Shown: positions 21,650-33,977 of the stretch, in pieces
How the letters are laid out: each line of letters opens with the position of its first letter
Numbering within the stretch: the stretch's first letter is position 1
The notes under the pieces: generated by a model
Told to the model about the DNA's origin: nothing
The model's database searches: none
What the model saw: only the letters and a program-made list of their open reading frames with translations
Position numbers and translations under genes: made by a program
Origin: Acidimicrobiales bacterium
Lineage (GTDB): Bacteria > Actinomycetota > Acidimicrobiia > Acidimicrobiales > SKKL01
DNA: 64,000 nucleotides
Direction of reading: 5' to 3'
NCBI GenBank assembly: GCA_034521975.1
Contig: JAXHLR010000004.1
Coordinates: 1 to 64,000 of the forward strand

Positions 21650-22845
21650 CGTCCCACTCCCTTCGCGTCCAGCATGCCAGCCGAGGGGCTGAGTACTTCG
21701 GCAATCATGTCCAAGCTCTCGACTGTGCTTGACCAGAGCCGCTCCTGTGCGGCAGCGATCTGGTCCTGCCTACCCGAACGAGCGACGTCGATCGCCTCGA
21801 CGCGTTCGACGATCTGATGCCCGATGTCGTGCTCGGTGATCTCGACGCCCCACTCGGGATGCCCGAGATCCTCGAGGAACCACGCCATCTTGTCGTGACT
21901 GACCAGCGAGACGATCGGGCGACGGAGCCCGAAGGGATCATCTGGGCGTGTCCCCGCGCCCAACGCACGACATCGCATCGGCGCGTGAGCTCAACAGGAT
22001 GTCGCTGGTTGCTGCGTTGGCGAGCAGATCGTCGACCTCGTACTCGCACTGCGCTCGCTCGAAGGTGCTCGACTGGCTGTGGTGGTCCTGTTCCTTGTGG
22101 CATGTGACACGACATCTTCGAACCGGTCCGATCGAGCGCAGCGGTGCCCTCCAGCGGCCAAGCGACCGAGGACCTCGCCGCTCGGCTGACCCGAAGCCTG
22201 AGCATCCGACACGGTCGAACGCGAGGTTGAGGCGCAGAACGCGCGTGCCGCGGCTTCGTCATGAGCCAGCCACGAGCTCGCGCAGCTCCGGGATGGAGCT
22301 GCCAGAAACCGTTGGGCAGGGCTGCAGAGCAAAGCGGTCTTCGCCACCGCGTCTGGAAGGTAGGCAGCCCGACACGGCTCGGACGCTGCCCCGAGTTGCG
22401 GAGGCCCGATGAAGGACGCCGCACTCGGCCAGGAGCGCGTGATGTTCTCCTGGAACGGCTCGTCGAAGTCCGGCTGGCCGCTGGAAGCGGTTGTAGCCGA
22501 TACGCGAGGACGAACGAGTGGGCGCCGAGATGCGAGCGGATCGCCTCTCGGATCAGCGTTCCACTGCCAACCGCTCGCTGTGGTGTCGCTGCCCGCTTGG
22601 TCCGCTGCAGGAGAAGTGCCGCCGCCGCCGACGATCACGGCATCGACCATCCGCGGACAGCACGGTCCGCAGCGGGCGACGATCGAACCGATCCCAGAGC
22701 TGGATCGGGACCCACTCGACCGCGCCAACGGCGCCACTCGACTAAGGTCCGGCTGCACCTCCTCGAACAGGAGCGTGTCTGCCTGCGTTGCGATTGCGGC
22801 TCTCGTGGATTCCGACGTGGGCGATGGCTAGCGCAGCTGTCACGA
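21646..22845 (-). pseudogene. Polysaccharide pyruvyl transferase family protein (frameshifted)
   Basis: Readable pieces are NAGDTLLFEEVQPD-like residues near 22.8 kb, VDAVIVGGGG near 22.63 kb, PFQENI and ASFIG near 22.45 kb, YLPDAVAKTALLCSP near 22.33 kb, and RPIVSLVSHDKMAWFLEDLGH near 21.88 kb. The acidic-Gly VIVGGGG strand and the VSHDKMAWFLEDLGHPEWG block are typical of the polysaccharide pyruvyl transferase family, which adds ketal pyruvate from phosphoenolpyruvate to sugars. The gene ends in TGA overlapping the ATG of the next gene (ATGA at 21646-21649), so the pair is translationally coupled. The first half is badly interrupted. Confidence 0.6.
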
Positions 22846-22849
22846 CGAT

Positions 22850-23574
22850 GGCCCGTGATGGCGGCCAATGTACGAACCGGGCCCGACTCCAAGATCGCGC
22901 AGGCTCGTCGATGTCGATCGATCGATGCCGCACGATCCATCGACGACCGCGAGTGCCCCTGGGACGTGGAAGGTGCCGTGCTCGCGGCGAAGCGCTCCGC
23001 GAGCTCGGGCTGCGTAGACCGAGCCGTTCAACTCGTAGCAGGCGGTGGCTGCTCCTGCCGCTGACGCGGTGAGCTCAGTCCCACGGCATGAGCGGCTGCA
23101 AGCTCGCCGTCCTGCTGCCCAGGCGACGGAGATGCGATGAGCTGCTTGGCGTGCTCGGCGACGCTCACCACCGCGGGAGGACGGGCCGCTGTCCAGCAAC
23201 GCGAACCGCTTCTCGATGATGTGTTCCGGGCGTACCGAAATGGGCTGGTGGGAAGCAGCATCAGGACGACGTCGGATGGCGCCCATGCTCAGCCTCGTCG
23301 GCCAGCTGTCGAGAGGACGTCGTGCACCACATGCACAGCGTGAACGCCATGCGGACCGCCAGACGATCGGGACGCCGCATGGCTCCCGGCGCCAGCGTCG
23401 CTGAGCGCGACGCCAGGATCTCCTCGTCATCCGAGCTGACCACGATGCGGTCGACTACTCCCGACCCATGGGCCGCCTCGATCGTCCAATGGAGGAGTGG
23501 GCGACCACCCAGATCCGACCAGGTTCTTTCGCGGGATCCCTTTCGAGCCTCCTCGTGCCGGGAACGACGGCCAT
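22850..23574 (-). pseudogene. neuA: CMP-nonulosonate (acylneuraminate) cytidylyltransferase, frameshifted
   Basis: NeuA-type enzyme activating a nonulosonic acid as its CMP sugar. The start at 23574 opens with MAVVP and then, one frame over, ARGGSKGIPRKNL, the nucleotide-binding P-loop of the family. VVSSDDEEILASRSATLAP follows near 23.43 kb, LLPTSPFRYA near 23.25 kb, PAVVSVAEHAKQLI near 23.18 kb, CYELNGSVYAA near 23.03 kb, and SIDIDEP near 22.92 kb, the metal-binding end. All hallmark motifs are present in the right order, but at least five frame changes separate them. It lies directly below the initiating sugar transferase and two genes above NeuB. Confidence 0.72.
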
Positions 23575-23589
23575 GGCCGTCGTCGCCCA

Positions 23590-25007
23590 GTCGTCACCTG
23601 CAGCAGCGAGCGTCCGGGTTGTTCGACCAGGACGTTCGCATGTCGAGCGCGAAGCCCTGGCGTCGCAAGGTAGAAGAACTCGTACTGGAGCTTCTCGCAG
23701 CGCGTCGCGCTCGTCGCCTGCGTAGCCGTACTCGACCTGCGCCCAACCCGTGTCAGGCCGGGCCGAACGAGGTGGCGGACCTCGGTAGAACGGCAGCTTC
23801 TCGGAGAGCTCGTCGACGTAGTGCGGCTGCTCCGGCCGAGGACCGACCAGCGACAGGTCGCCACGCAGCGATGTTGAGCAGCTGCGGCAGCTCGTCGAGG
23901 TGACGCGACGCGCATGCAGCCGGCCAAACGGGCGTGATCCGAGGATCAGCCTCGCTGGTCGCACTCACCATCGTCCGTACCCGGCCGATCATGGTCCGGA
24001 ACTTGAGGATGGTGAACGCCGTCGCCGCCCTTGCCCACACGCGGTCCTGACCGGAAGAACAAGGTCGGCCCCGGTTGGCGACGAGGTCGCCGATAACGAA
24101 TCAGCGGGAACCACGGCGGCGAGCGACCGCGGCACCGAACGGCAGCCACGAGCGACGTCTGACGATTCGCTTCGGCCCGGGCGTACCGTCCGCGATGGAC
24201 CGTCCCCAACGTCGAAGAGCAGCGAGACGCGCTCCAGCTCCGACACGGGCAGCTTGCCGAGCCACTCCTCGTAGAACAGTGACAGCGTGCGGACCCGGGT
24301 CCCCGACTGCGTGAAGCTCGGCCGCCGACAGCCCACCACCGCACGGAGCGGCCTGCGACCTGAAGGTCCAGGACAAGAACGGTCGCACCCGACTTCGCGA
24401 ACCCGAACGGACCAGATCGCCCGCTCCTCGGCTCTCACCGGCTGGCCGCCTCAGTCGGCTCACGCCAACCCACCAGCGTTGCCAGGCCGCTCGGGATTCG
24501 CCGCGCAAGCTCCACCGTCGAGACGCGATGCGCTCGGCCTCGCCACCGACGAAGAAGACGCCGCTCACCGCGGATCGCGCGGCCCGACCCGAGCTCGGTG
24601 CACAGTCGGCTGAGCACCGCCACGACGCGGCACGACGAGCAGTCGGCGCTGCCGAACGACGACGAAGCGTGGAAGCGAGGGCGTCGCCCACGGGCCAACT
24701 GGACCGACCGAGATTCCAGCGACGGCCATCGACACCGCGGCGAGCGCCGTGTCAACGACCGCCGGTCGATCGTCGACCGAGAAGACGCTTGGGCAGTCCC
24801 GACGACGTAGCGAGCCGGCCAGCAGGAGGCAATGTACGCAGCGGCCCACGACAAGGCGACCGGTGCGCACGAACTCGTAGCTGCTCGGTGCCAGGACACC
24901 GACCATGAGCTGACTCGAGTCGAGGCGACGACCAGCGGGATCGCCAGGTATGGTCGCCAGCCCGGCGCCAGCCGGTTCACCAGCCGCGCCTCGGGCACCC
25001 GGTGCAT
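23590..25007 (-). pseudogene. Initiating undecaprenyl-phosphate sugar-1-phosphate transferase (frameshifted)
   Basis: Bacterial sugar transferase (WcaJ/PglC superfamily) that loads the first sugar phosphate onto undecaprenyl phosphate. The C-terminal catalytic part reads FTILKFRTM (24.02 kb), DPRITP, LDELPQLLN (23.88 kb), LSLVGPRPEQPHYV (23.83 kb), TGWAQVEYGYAGDERDA (23.74 kb) and LQYEFFYLATP (23.69 kb). Upstream, LSLFYEEWLGKLPVSELERV (24.28 kb) and hydrophobic stretches near 24.7-24.95 kb fit the membrane-anchored N-terminal half of the long polyisoprenyl form. The ATG at 25007 lies five bases after the stop of the phosphodiesterase-like gene. Frame switches occur throughout. Confidence 0.72.
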
Positions 25008-25011
25008 GGAT

Positions 25012-26418
25012 CTAACGGGGACTCGACGCCGAGGCGCCGACGAGCAACGTGGGCGCGACATCGAGGGCATCGACCCGTGGCGGCAGGCTGCGATCGAGCA
25101 TGCTGAGTGGATCGGCGATCAGCATCAGCACCTGTGGGATCGTGTGTCCCCGAGCGGTGGTCGCTCGATTCGGCTCCCAGAGCGATCGCCACAGGCGGTG
25201 ATGGGTCGACGAGGTCGTGCCGAGCCTGACCGGCATCCGTTCGGACAGGTCGCCGAAGGTCGATAGGTGAGGGTAACGACCGACTCGTGGCCGCTCGACG
25301 TCCAGGAGCGATTCGCCCAGCGTACCGCGATCGCTGTAGCCGCTCCGCCTCGGAAGCTTGCGTGCTCGTCCGTGCCGAACCGATAGTGGATCTGAGGGAC
25401 CATGGCGCAAGCCCACCGTGAACGGGCTGGCTACGCCGAGCGCCTCAGCGAAGCGGACCGGGTCACGCACGACGGCCGTACCCGTGGCTGAGGTGTCGAG
25501 TGCCGGAGCCGCGCGCTGGCCCATCGACGTCAGGACGACGAGCGTGCGATCAGTCGCCTCGCACCACTTCCACACGTCGGCGATGCCGTTGTCGAGGGCG
25601 CGCATGGCCGCGGGAATCTCGTCGCTGTAGCGCTCGACCCACTCGTCGCTGTAGCGCGCCTCGGTCCAGTCGTCGGGGAAGAGTGCGTACCAGTAGCGAT
25701 GCATGGCCGAGGCAACGTGGTTGGTGAAGTAGACGGCGAGGTCGGGATCGTGCTTGCGACACAGCTTCACGAACATGTCCGACAGGAGCATCGACTGAGC
25801 TACACGCAGGCGCTCCTTGTTCATCCGCTTCGTCGCCACCCTGGCCGCCATGGCCCCCACCCGGCCCATCGTCGTAGGTCGTACCCCGAGCATCGGCAGA
25901 CTGGCTCCGGTTCCCAGGTAGGAGAGACGAGGCTTCACCGACGCGTTGCGGCCGCTCTCGTTGGTGAGCTCGAGATTCAGCTCCTGGAACCGCCGGTACT
26001 TGGCCGGCACCGTGTCGGGTGACTCGGCGAAGCAGTCGGGGATGACGAAAGCGAAGTTGCCATCAGCGCACTGCTGAGCGAGCGGCGAGGAGTGCAGCGT
26101 GTTCACGACGCCGACGCTGCGGCCGGCTCGTGCCGCGACCTGCCAGTAGAGCGGGTGCTCGGCCGGCTTCGGGTCGCCGTACCAGAACACCTGATGCTTC
26201 TCGTAGGGCACACCGCTGTTCATCGAGTACCACGTCTGGGACGGATACAGCTCACGATGGAGCTTCTCGGTCACCTCGGTCTCGACCAGCTGGCCTTGCT
26301 CGACCAGGTGCGCGAAGACAGACCCTGGCTCACGGCGGATGTGGTCATCGAGCACGCGTCTCGGGATCTCGTTCGCCTCAACGACCACCAAACGCCGCCG
26401 CGTCGCATCTTGGGTCAT
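25012..26418 (-). CDS. Alkaline-phosphatase-superfamily phosphodiesterase-like protein
   Basis: A 468-codon frame, the only long open one in the island. The N-terminal two-thirds looks genuine: RLVVVEANEIPRRVLDDHI, YPSQTWYSMNSGVPY, HQVFWYGDPKPAEHPLYWQ, VYFTNHVASAMHRYWYALFP, and TLVVLTSMGQR, where a metal-binding His is normally expected near the end. It resembles type I phosphodiesterase/nucleotide pyrophosphatase-like proteins found in polysaccharide loci. From about residue 340 the frame loses its pattern. Another frame gives VPQIHYRFGTDEHASFRGG and the original frame returns at VDALDVAPTLL, so compensating shifts probably corrupt the C-terminus. It heads the minus-strand glycan operon and may trim or transfer phosphate groups. 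Confidence 0.65.
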   Translation of the reverse strand: MTQDATRRRLVVVEANEIPRRVLDDHIRREPGSVFAHLVEQGQLVETEVTEKLHRELYPSQTWYSMNSGVPYEKHQVFWYGDPKPAEHPLYWQVAARAGRSVGVVNTLHSSPLAQQCADGNFAFVIPDCFAESPDTVPAKYRRFQELNLELTNESGRNASVKPRLSYLGTGASLPMLGVRPTTMGRVGAMAARVATKRMNKERLRVAQSMLLSDMFVKLCRKHDPDLAVYFTNHVASAMHRYWYALFPDDWTEARYSDEWVERYSDEIPAAMRALDNGIADVWKWCEATDRTLVVLTSMGQRAAPALDTSATGTAVVRDPVRFAEALGVASPFTVGLRHGPSDPLSVRHGRARKLPRRSGYSDRGTLGESLLDVERPRVGRYPHLSTFGDLSERMPVRLGTTSSTHHRLWRSLWEPNRATTARGHTIPQVLMLIADPLSMLDRSLPPRVDALDVAPTLLVGASASSPR

Positions 26419-26481
26419 GTTCTGATCATCGGCATGGGGACCACCGCAATGAAGCTGCCCACCAGATCTCACGGAGCGCGT

Positions 26482-29323
<2,842 letters not shown>

Positions 29324-29379
29324 AGCCCAAGGCTAGCGCGCACGGCAACCCATCGAACACCTGTTTGATGAAGTTCGGC

Positions 29380-31190
29380 CGGTTCGATCCGATGAGGAGT
29401 GCAGGTCCCGACACATCGACGACCGCTCCGCCACTGGTCCAGCGACCGACACTCCTCCGCCTCGCCCACCACGCCGGCGCCTGCTCGGCATGCGGCGGCT
29501 CCTGGCTGGTGCTCGCGGCATGCCATTGATCGGGATCGACCGGGCGCCACTCAACCCCGACGGCGGCGCGCTCGACGCTGCTGGTCGAGCTCGTCGACGA
29601 GCAGCGGAGCGTGGTCGCACGCCCTACCCGCTCGAGCGACGCTCGACCCCGACGGCGAGTTCGTGCCGCTGGGACGGGGCCGCTACGCCGACGGCGAGAT
29701 GGCTCCCGTACGCGTCGCGCCCCGCGTATGTCGCTCTGCACGTCGGTTCTGGTCGGGCTCGGCGGGATCTGGGCTCGCGATAGGCGCTGGCCGGCCTCGG
29801 GATCGCGCGTGCGACCTCGCTGTTCGCCGGGCTGACCGCCCGCCTCGTCGACTCCCGGGCTGCCCTCCCGGCGCTGTGGCTCTGCGGCATCGGCACGCCG
29901 CTGCTGTTCCACGCCTACGTGCTGCAGGGCCACCCCTACGGGGTCAGCCGCCGTCGCCGCGGCCGTGTACCTCGTCGCCCGCTCGTCGATGGACGAGCTG
30001 GCGACGCGAAGCTCGGTCCCGCGGCGCGGCGGTCGGCACTACTGATCGCGATCGCGCTGCCTCATCCGGCGCGAGACGGTCTTCCTCGCCGCGGGCATTG
30101 CTGCTGCTGGAGCCTCTGGCGCGCGACTGCGTCACGACGACCGCTCGGACCTCGCACTCGGGGCGGTGCGCGGGCTCGGCGCCGTGCTGGGCACCGGCAT
30201 CGAGCGGCTCCTGATGAGCTGGGCCTACGGCTCGCTCGACGGCACCGAACGTCCCCGCGCTGCGAGGCGACGGTCCGTCGCTGCTGGTCGGTCGGATGCT
30301 CGCGACACGCCACAGCCTGCTGCTGCCGAGCTTCGACGACAGCGCGATCCTGAACCTCACTCGCACTTGCCGGACTGGTCGCTGGTGCTCGTCGGCGCCG
30401 CGCTGCTCCGTGGCCGGCGACGATCCATGGACGCTCGTGGTCGGACTGGCGCTGGCGAGCGGATCCGCGGCCGCTGCGCCTGGCGATCGACACCGAGGTG
30501 GTGCGCGATGGTCCCGGGCCTGCTGCTCGCGGCCCCGGTCCTGGTCGCGGGCCTCTTCCTGGTGCCCACGAGCGCGGGCGAGCACCGGGCCGTACCGCTT
30601 CCTGGCGATCACCTCCACGGTCATCGCGCTCGCGGTGCTGGCCACCCAGTACGAGTCCGGCTGGAACTGGGGCGGCCGGTTCTTCAGCACGCTGCTCCCG
30701 CTGGTCGCCGTGCTCGCCGGCACTCGGCTGGACCGATGCGCTGCGATCGCCTGTCGATCCGGCTCGCGCCCGCACTGGTCGGCGCCGCCGCGTGCGGCTC
30801 GGTGCTGGTGATCGCCGTGGTGGCGCTCGGGGTCCAGCACGACGCCCGCGCCTCGGCCGACGAGCCTGGTCGAGGCCATCGATCTCGCAGGTCGACGGCG
30901 ACACGGTGATCGCCACCACCCAAGCCTGGCTGCCCCGCTTCGACACCGGCCAGCTCGACGACGCGGACTACGCGCTGGGCTCGCGCGCCGATCGAACGAT
31001 CTTCCCGAGCTGCTCGAGCGTCATCGACCGGCGGACGCGGCGACCGACCGGGTGCTGGTGGTGATATCCGCCGACGACGAGGTGCCGCCGCGTTCGTCGG
31101 CCGACTCGGAGTGGACCGCGTCGGGCCCCAACGAGCTCCCCCAGATCCGAACCGAGCTCGACCTGTGGGTCCTGCAGCGGGAGCGCTGAA
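29380..31190 (+). pseudogene. Multi-pass membrane glycosyltransferase-like gene (frameshifted)
   Basis: A plus-strand gene inserted between uvrA and uvrB and readable only in pieces: LDPDGEFVPLGRGRYADGEM (29.65 kb), GIARATSLFAGLTARLVDSR and LPALWLCGIGTPLLFHAYVL (29.8-29.93 kb), GTGIERLLMSWAYGSLDGTE (30.2 kb), YRFLAITSTVIALAVLATQY and WNWGGRFFSTLLPLVAVLAG (30.6-30.72 kb), and a C-terminal ELPQIRTELDLWVLQRER ending near 31189. Many hydrophobic helices and the WGGRFFSTLLP loop suggest a GT-C or mannosyltransferase-like protein, but the exact family is not clear. It is not obviously a third copy of the 8.9-11.9 kb pair. Confidence 0.5.
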
Positions 31191-31198
31191 CCCGGGAC

Positions 31199-33223
31199 TC
31201 AGACCACCTCGCGCAGCTCGCGCTTGAGCTCCTTGATCTCGTCGCGGAGGCGGGCGGCGTACTCGAACCGCAGATCGGCCGAGGCTTCGTGCATCTCGTC
31301 TTCCAGGGTGCGGATGAGACGCTCGAGCTCCTCGTGGGGCAGGTCGCCGAGCTCGGACCGGACCTTCTCGGCCTCGCCCGGCCGGCGCTTGCGACGATCC
31401 TTGTCCGGCAGCGGGGCGCCCTCGGCCGGCCGGAGGTAGGCGAGGATGTCGGTGACCGCCTTGCGGATGGTCTGGGGATCGATGCCGTGCTCGGCGTTGT
31501 AGGCCTGTTGCACGCCACGGCGCCGGTTGGTCTCGGAGAGGGCCCGCTGCATGGAGTTGGTGACGGTGTCGGCGTACATGACCACCCTGCCGTCGACGTT
31601 GCGGGCCGCCCGGCCGATGGTCTGGATGAGCGACGTCTCGCTGCGGAGGAACCCCTCCTTGTCGGCGTCGAGGATGGCCACCAGCGACACCTCGGGCAGG
31701 TCGAGGCCCTCGCGCAACAGGTTGATGCCCACCAGCACGTCGAACTCGCCGAGGCGCAGGTCGCGCAGGATCTCGATGCGGGCGATGGTGTCGACCTCGC
31801 TGTGCAGGTAGCGCACCCGGACCCCCAGCTCGAGCAGGTAGTCGGTGAGATCTTCGGCCATCTTCTTGGTGAGGGTGGTGACCAGCACCCGCCCGCCGTC
31901 GGCGACGGTGCGGTGGATGGACTCCATCAGGTCGTCGATCTGGCCCTTGGTGGGCTTGACCACCACCTCGGGGTCGACCAGGCCGGTGGGGCGCACGATC
32001 TGTTCGACCACCTGGCTGGAGTGCTCGAGCTCGTAGGCGCCGGGCGTGGCCGACAAGAAGACGCACTGGCCGATCCGCTCCATGAACTCCTCGAACCGCA
32101 GGGGGCGGTTGTCGGCCGCGGACGGGAGGCGGAAGCCGTGCTCGATGAGGGTGGCCTTGCGCGAACGGTCGCCCTCGTACTGGCCGTGGAGCTGGGGGAC
32201 GCTCACGTGACTCTCGTCGAGGACCACCACGAAGTCGTCGGGGAAGAAGTCGAGCAGGGTGTGGGGCGGCTCGCCGGGCCGGCGGCCGTCGATGGGCGCC
32301 GAGTAGTTCTCGATGCCGTTGCAGAACCCCATCTCCTGCATCATCTCGAGGTCGTACTGGGTGCGCATCCGCAGGCGCTGGGCCTCGAGCAGCTTGCCCT
32401 CGCGCTCGAAGGTGGCGAGCTGGTCCTGCAGCTCGGCCTCGATGCGGCCGATGGCCGCCTGCATCCGCTCTTCGCCGGCCACGTAGTGGGTGGCGGGGAA
32501 CACCACCAGCTCGTTCTGGGACGAGACCCGTTCGCCGGTGAGAGGGTCGACGACGGTGATGGCCTCGACCTCGTCGCCGAAGAGCTCGACGCGGACCGCG
32601 GTCTCCTCGTAGGCGGGGTGGATCTCGATGGTGTCGCCCCGGACCCGGAACTTGCCCCGGACCAGGTTCATGTCGTTGCGCTCGTAGTTCATGTCGACCA
32701 GCCGGCGCAGGATCGCCCGCTGGTCGTGCTCCTCGCCCACCTGCACGAACAGCAGCTTGTCGCGGTACTCCTCGGGCGAGCCGAGGCCGTAGATGCACGA
32801 CACCGAGGCCACGACGATGACGTCGCGCCGGGTGAGCAGGGCCGAGGTGGCCGAGTGGCGCAGACGGTCGATCTCGTCGTTGACCGACGAGTCCTTCTCG
32901 ATGTAGGTGTCGCTCGAGGGCATGTAGGCCTCGGGCTGGTAGTAGTCGTAGTAGCTGACGAAGTACTCGACCCGGTTGTCGGGGAAGAACTCGCGGAACT
33001 CGCTCGCCAACTGGGCGGCCAGCGACTTGTTGGGGGCGATGACCAACGTGGGCCGCTGGACCGCCTCGATGGTCCAGGCGATGGTGGCGCTCTTGCCGCT
33101 GCCGGTGATGCCGAGCAGGGTCTGGAACCGTTGACCGGTATCGAGCCCCTCGGCGAGCGCGGCGATGGCCTTGGGTTGGTCGCCCGCCGGTTGGAAGTCC
33201 GACACCATCTTGAACTCGGCCAC
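31199..33223 (-). CDS. uvrB: Excinuclease ABC subunit B
   Basis: UvrB, the helicase-like subunit that verifies damage and recruits UvrC. The 674-residue frame begins [11 protein letters not shown], carries Walker [14 protein letters not shown], the beta-hairpin region [21 protein letters not shown], the DESH Walker B, the helicase VI-like [12 protein letters not shown], and ends with a UVR motif ([17 protein letters not shown]) that docks UvrC. It is intact. Its neighbours coaE and rpsA upstream are the usual ones in this phylum, while an inserted membrane gene separates it from uvrA. Confidence 0.97.
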   Translation of the reverse strand: MAEFKMVSDFQPAGDQPKAIAALAEGLDTGQRFQTLLGITGSGKSATIAWTIEAVQRPTLVIAPNKSLAAQLASEFREFFPDNRVEYFVSYYDYYQPEAYMPSSDTYIEKDSSVNDEIDRLRHSATSALLTRRDVIVVASVSCIYGLGSPEEYRDKLLFVQVGEEHDQRAILRRLVDMNYERNDMNLVRGKFRVRGDTIEIHPAYEETAVRVELFGDEVEAITVVDPLTGERVSSQNELVVFPATHYVAGEERMQAAIGRIEAELQDQLATFEREGKLLEAQRLRMRTQYDLEMMQEMGFCNGIENYSAPIDGRRPGEPPHTLLDFFPDDFVVVLDESHVSVPQLHGQYEGDRSRKATLIEHGFRLPSAADNRPLRFEEFMERIGQCVFLSATPGAYELEHSSQVVEQIVRPTGLVDPEVVVKPTKGQIDDLMESIHRTVADGGRVLVTTLTKKMAEDLTDYLLELGVRVRYLHSEVDTIARIEILRDLRLGEFDVLVGINLLREGLDLPEVSLVAILDADKEGFLRSETSLIQTIGRAARNVDGRVVMYADTVTNSMQRALSETNRRRGVQQAYNAEHGIDPQTIRKAVTDILAYLRPAEGAPLPDKDRRKRRPGEAEKVRSELGDLPHEELERLIRTLEDEMHEASADLRFEYAARLRDEIKELKRELREVV

Positions 33224-33252
33224 GGCCCGATCGTACCGAGGCCCACCGACAC

Positions 33253-33861
33253 TCAGGTGGCCGCGTCGGCCTCCTGCAGGCTGCGCAACCAGTCCCAGCA
33301 GCGATCGACCTCGCGGTCGAGCTGATCGAGGTCGCCACCGTTGTCGATCACGAAGTCGGCCAGCGCCAACCGCTCGTCGCGCGGGATCTGGTTGGCGATG
33401 CGGGCCCTGGCGTCGGCCTCGGACAGCCCCCGCTGGGTCACCAGACGTTCGACCGCCACATCGACCGGCGTGTCGACCACGATGACCTGACCCATGCCCT
33501 CGCGCCGTTCGGTGAGCAGCGGGATGTCCATGACCACGATCTCGCCGCTGCTGGCCGCATCGGCCATGCGACGAGCCATCTCCTCCTGCACCGGGGGATG
33601 GGTGATGGCGTTGAGCTCCTTCAGCGCGTCAGGGTCGTTGAACACGCGATCGGCGACGGCCTGGCGGTCGAGCCGGCCGTCGGATCCGACCACCTCGGTG
33701 CCGAAGTGCTCGACCATCGCCTCGAAGACCGGCAGGCCCGGCTCCTGCAGCTCGCGGACGATGGCGTCGGCGTCGATCACCACCGCTCCACGCTCGGCCA
33801 AGCGGGCCGCGACCGACGACTTCCCGCTCCCGATCCCTCCGGTCAACCCGACGACGATCAT
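33253..33861 (-). CDS. coaE: Dephospho-CoA kinase
   Basis: Dephospho-CoA kinase, last step of coenzyme A synthesis. The 202-residue length is standard. The Walker A is [14 protein letters not shown] at residues 5-18, the substrate region is [11 protein letters not shown], and DIPLLTERR and [22 protein letters not shown] form the lid and adenine-side motifs. It is 29 bases upstream of uvrB on the same strand, a common pairing in Actinomycetota, and probably shares its transcript. Divergent from the histidine kinase gene. Confidence 0.95.
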   Translation of the reverse strand: MIVVGLTGGIGSGKSSVAARLAERGAVVIDADAIVRELQEPGLPVFEAMVEHFGTEVVGSDGRLDRQAVADRVFNDPDALKELNAITHPPVQEEMARRMADAASSGEIVVMDIPLLTERREGMGQVIVVDTPVDVAVERLVTQRGLSEADARARIANQIPRDERLALADFVIDNGGDLDQLDREVDRCWDWLRSLQEADAAT

Positions 33862-33932
33862 CAGCGTGCGAAACTAGCAGCCGTGTGTGCACACCCCGGA
33901 TCTTCAAGTCGGCTTGACGCGTGCCGATCCTA

Positions 33933-33963
33933 AGGGGTGGACGGACCCCTCAGCGACGGGTCC
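33933..33963 (+). promoter_or_regulatory. Two overlapping, mutually exclusive hairpins in the kinase leader
   Basis: AGGGGT (33933-33938) can pair with ACCCCT (33945-33950) around a six-base loop. The overlapping GGACCC (33943-33948) can instead pair with GGGTCC (33958-33963). Both stems are perfect but short. They lie 15-45 bases ahead of the kinase start and could influence its translation. They may also be chance in GC-rich DNA. Confidence 0.25.
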
Positions 33964-33977
33964 GCAAGGACGACCCT

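Noticed and set aside
31289-33325. 678-codon open frame opposite uvrB
   Set aside because: Antisense shadow of uvrB with the same biased composition; spans into coaE.
33913-33936. TTGACG followed by TAAGGG ahead of the kinase as a promoter
   Set aside because: Spacing of about eleven bases is too short for a standard -35/-10 pair.
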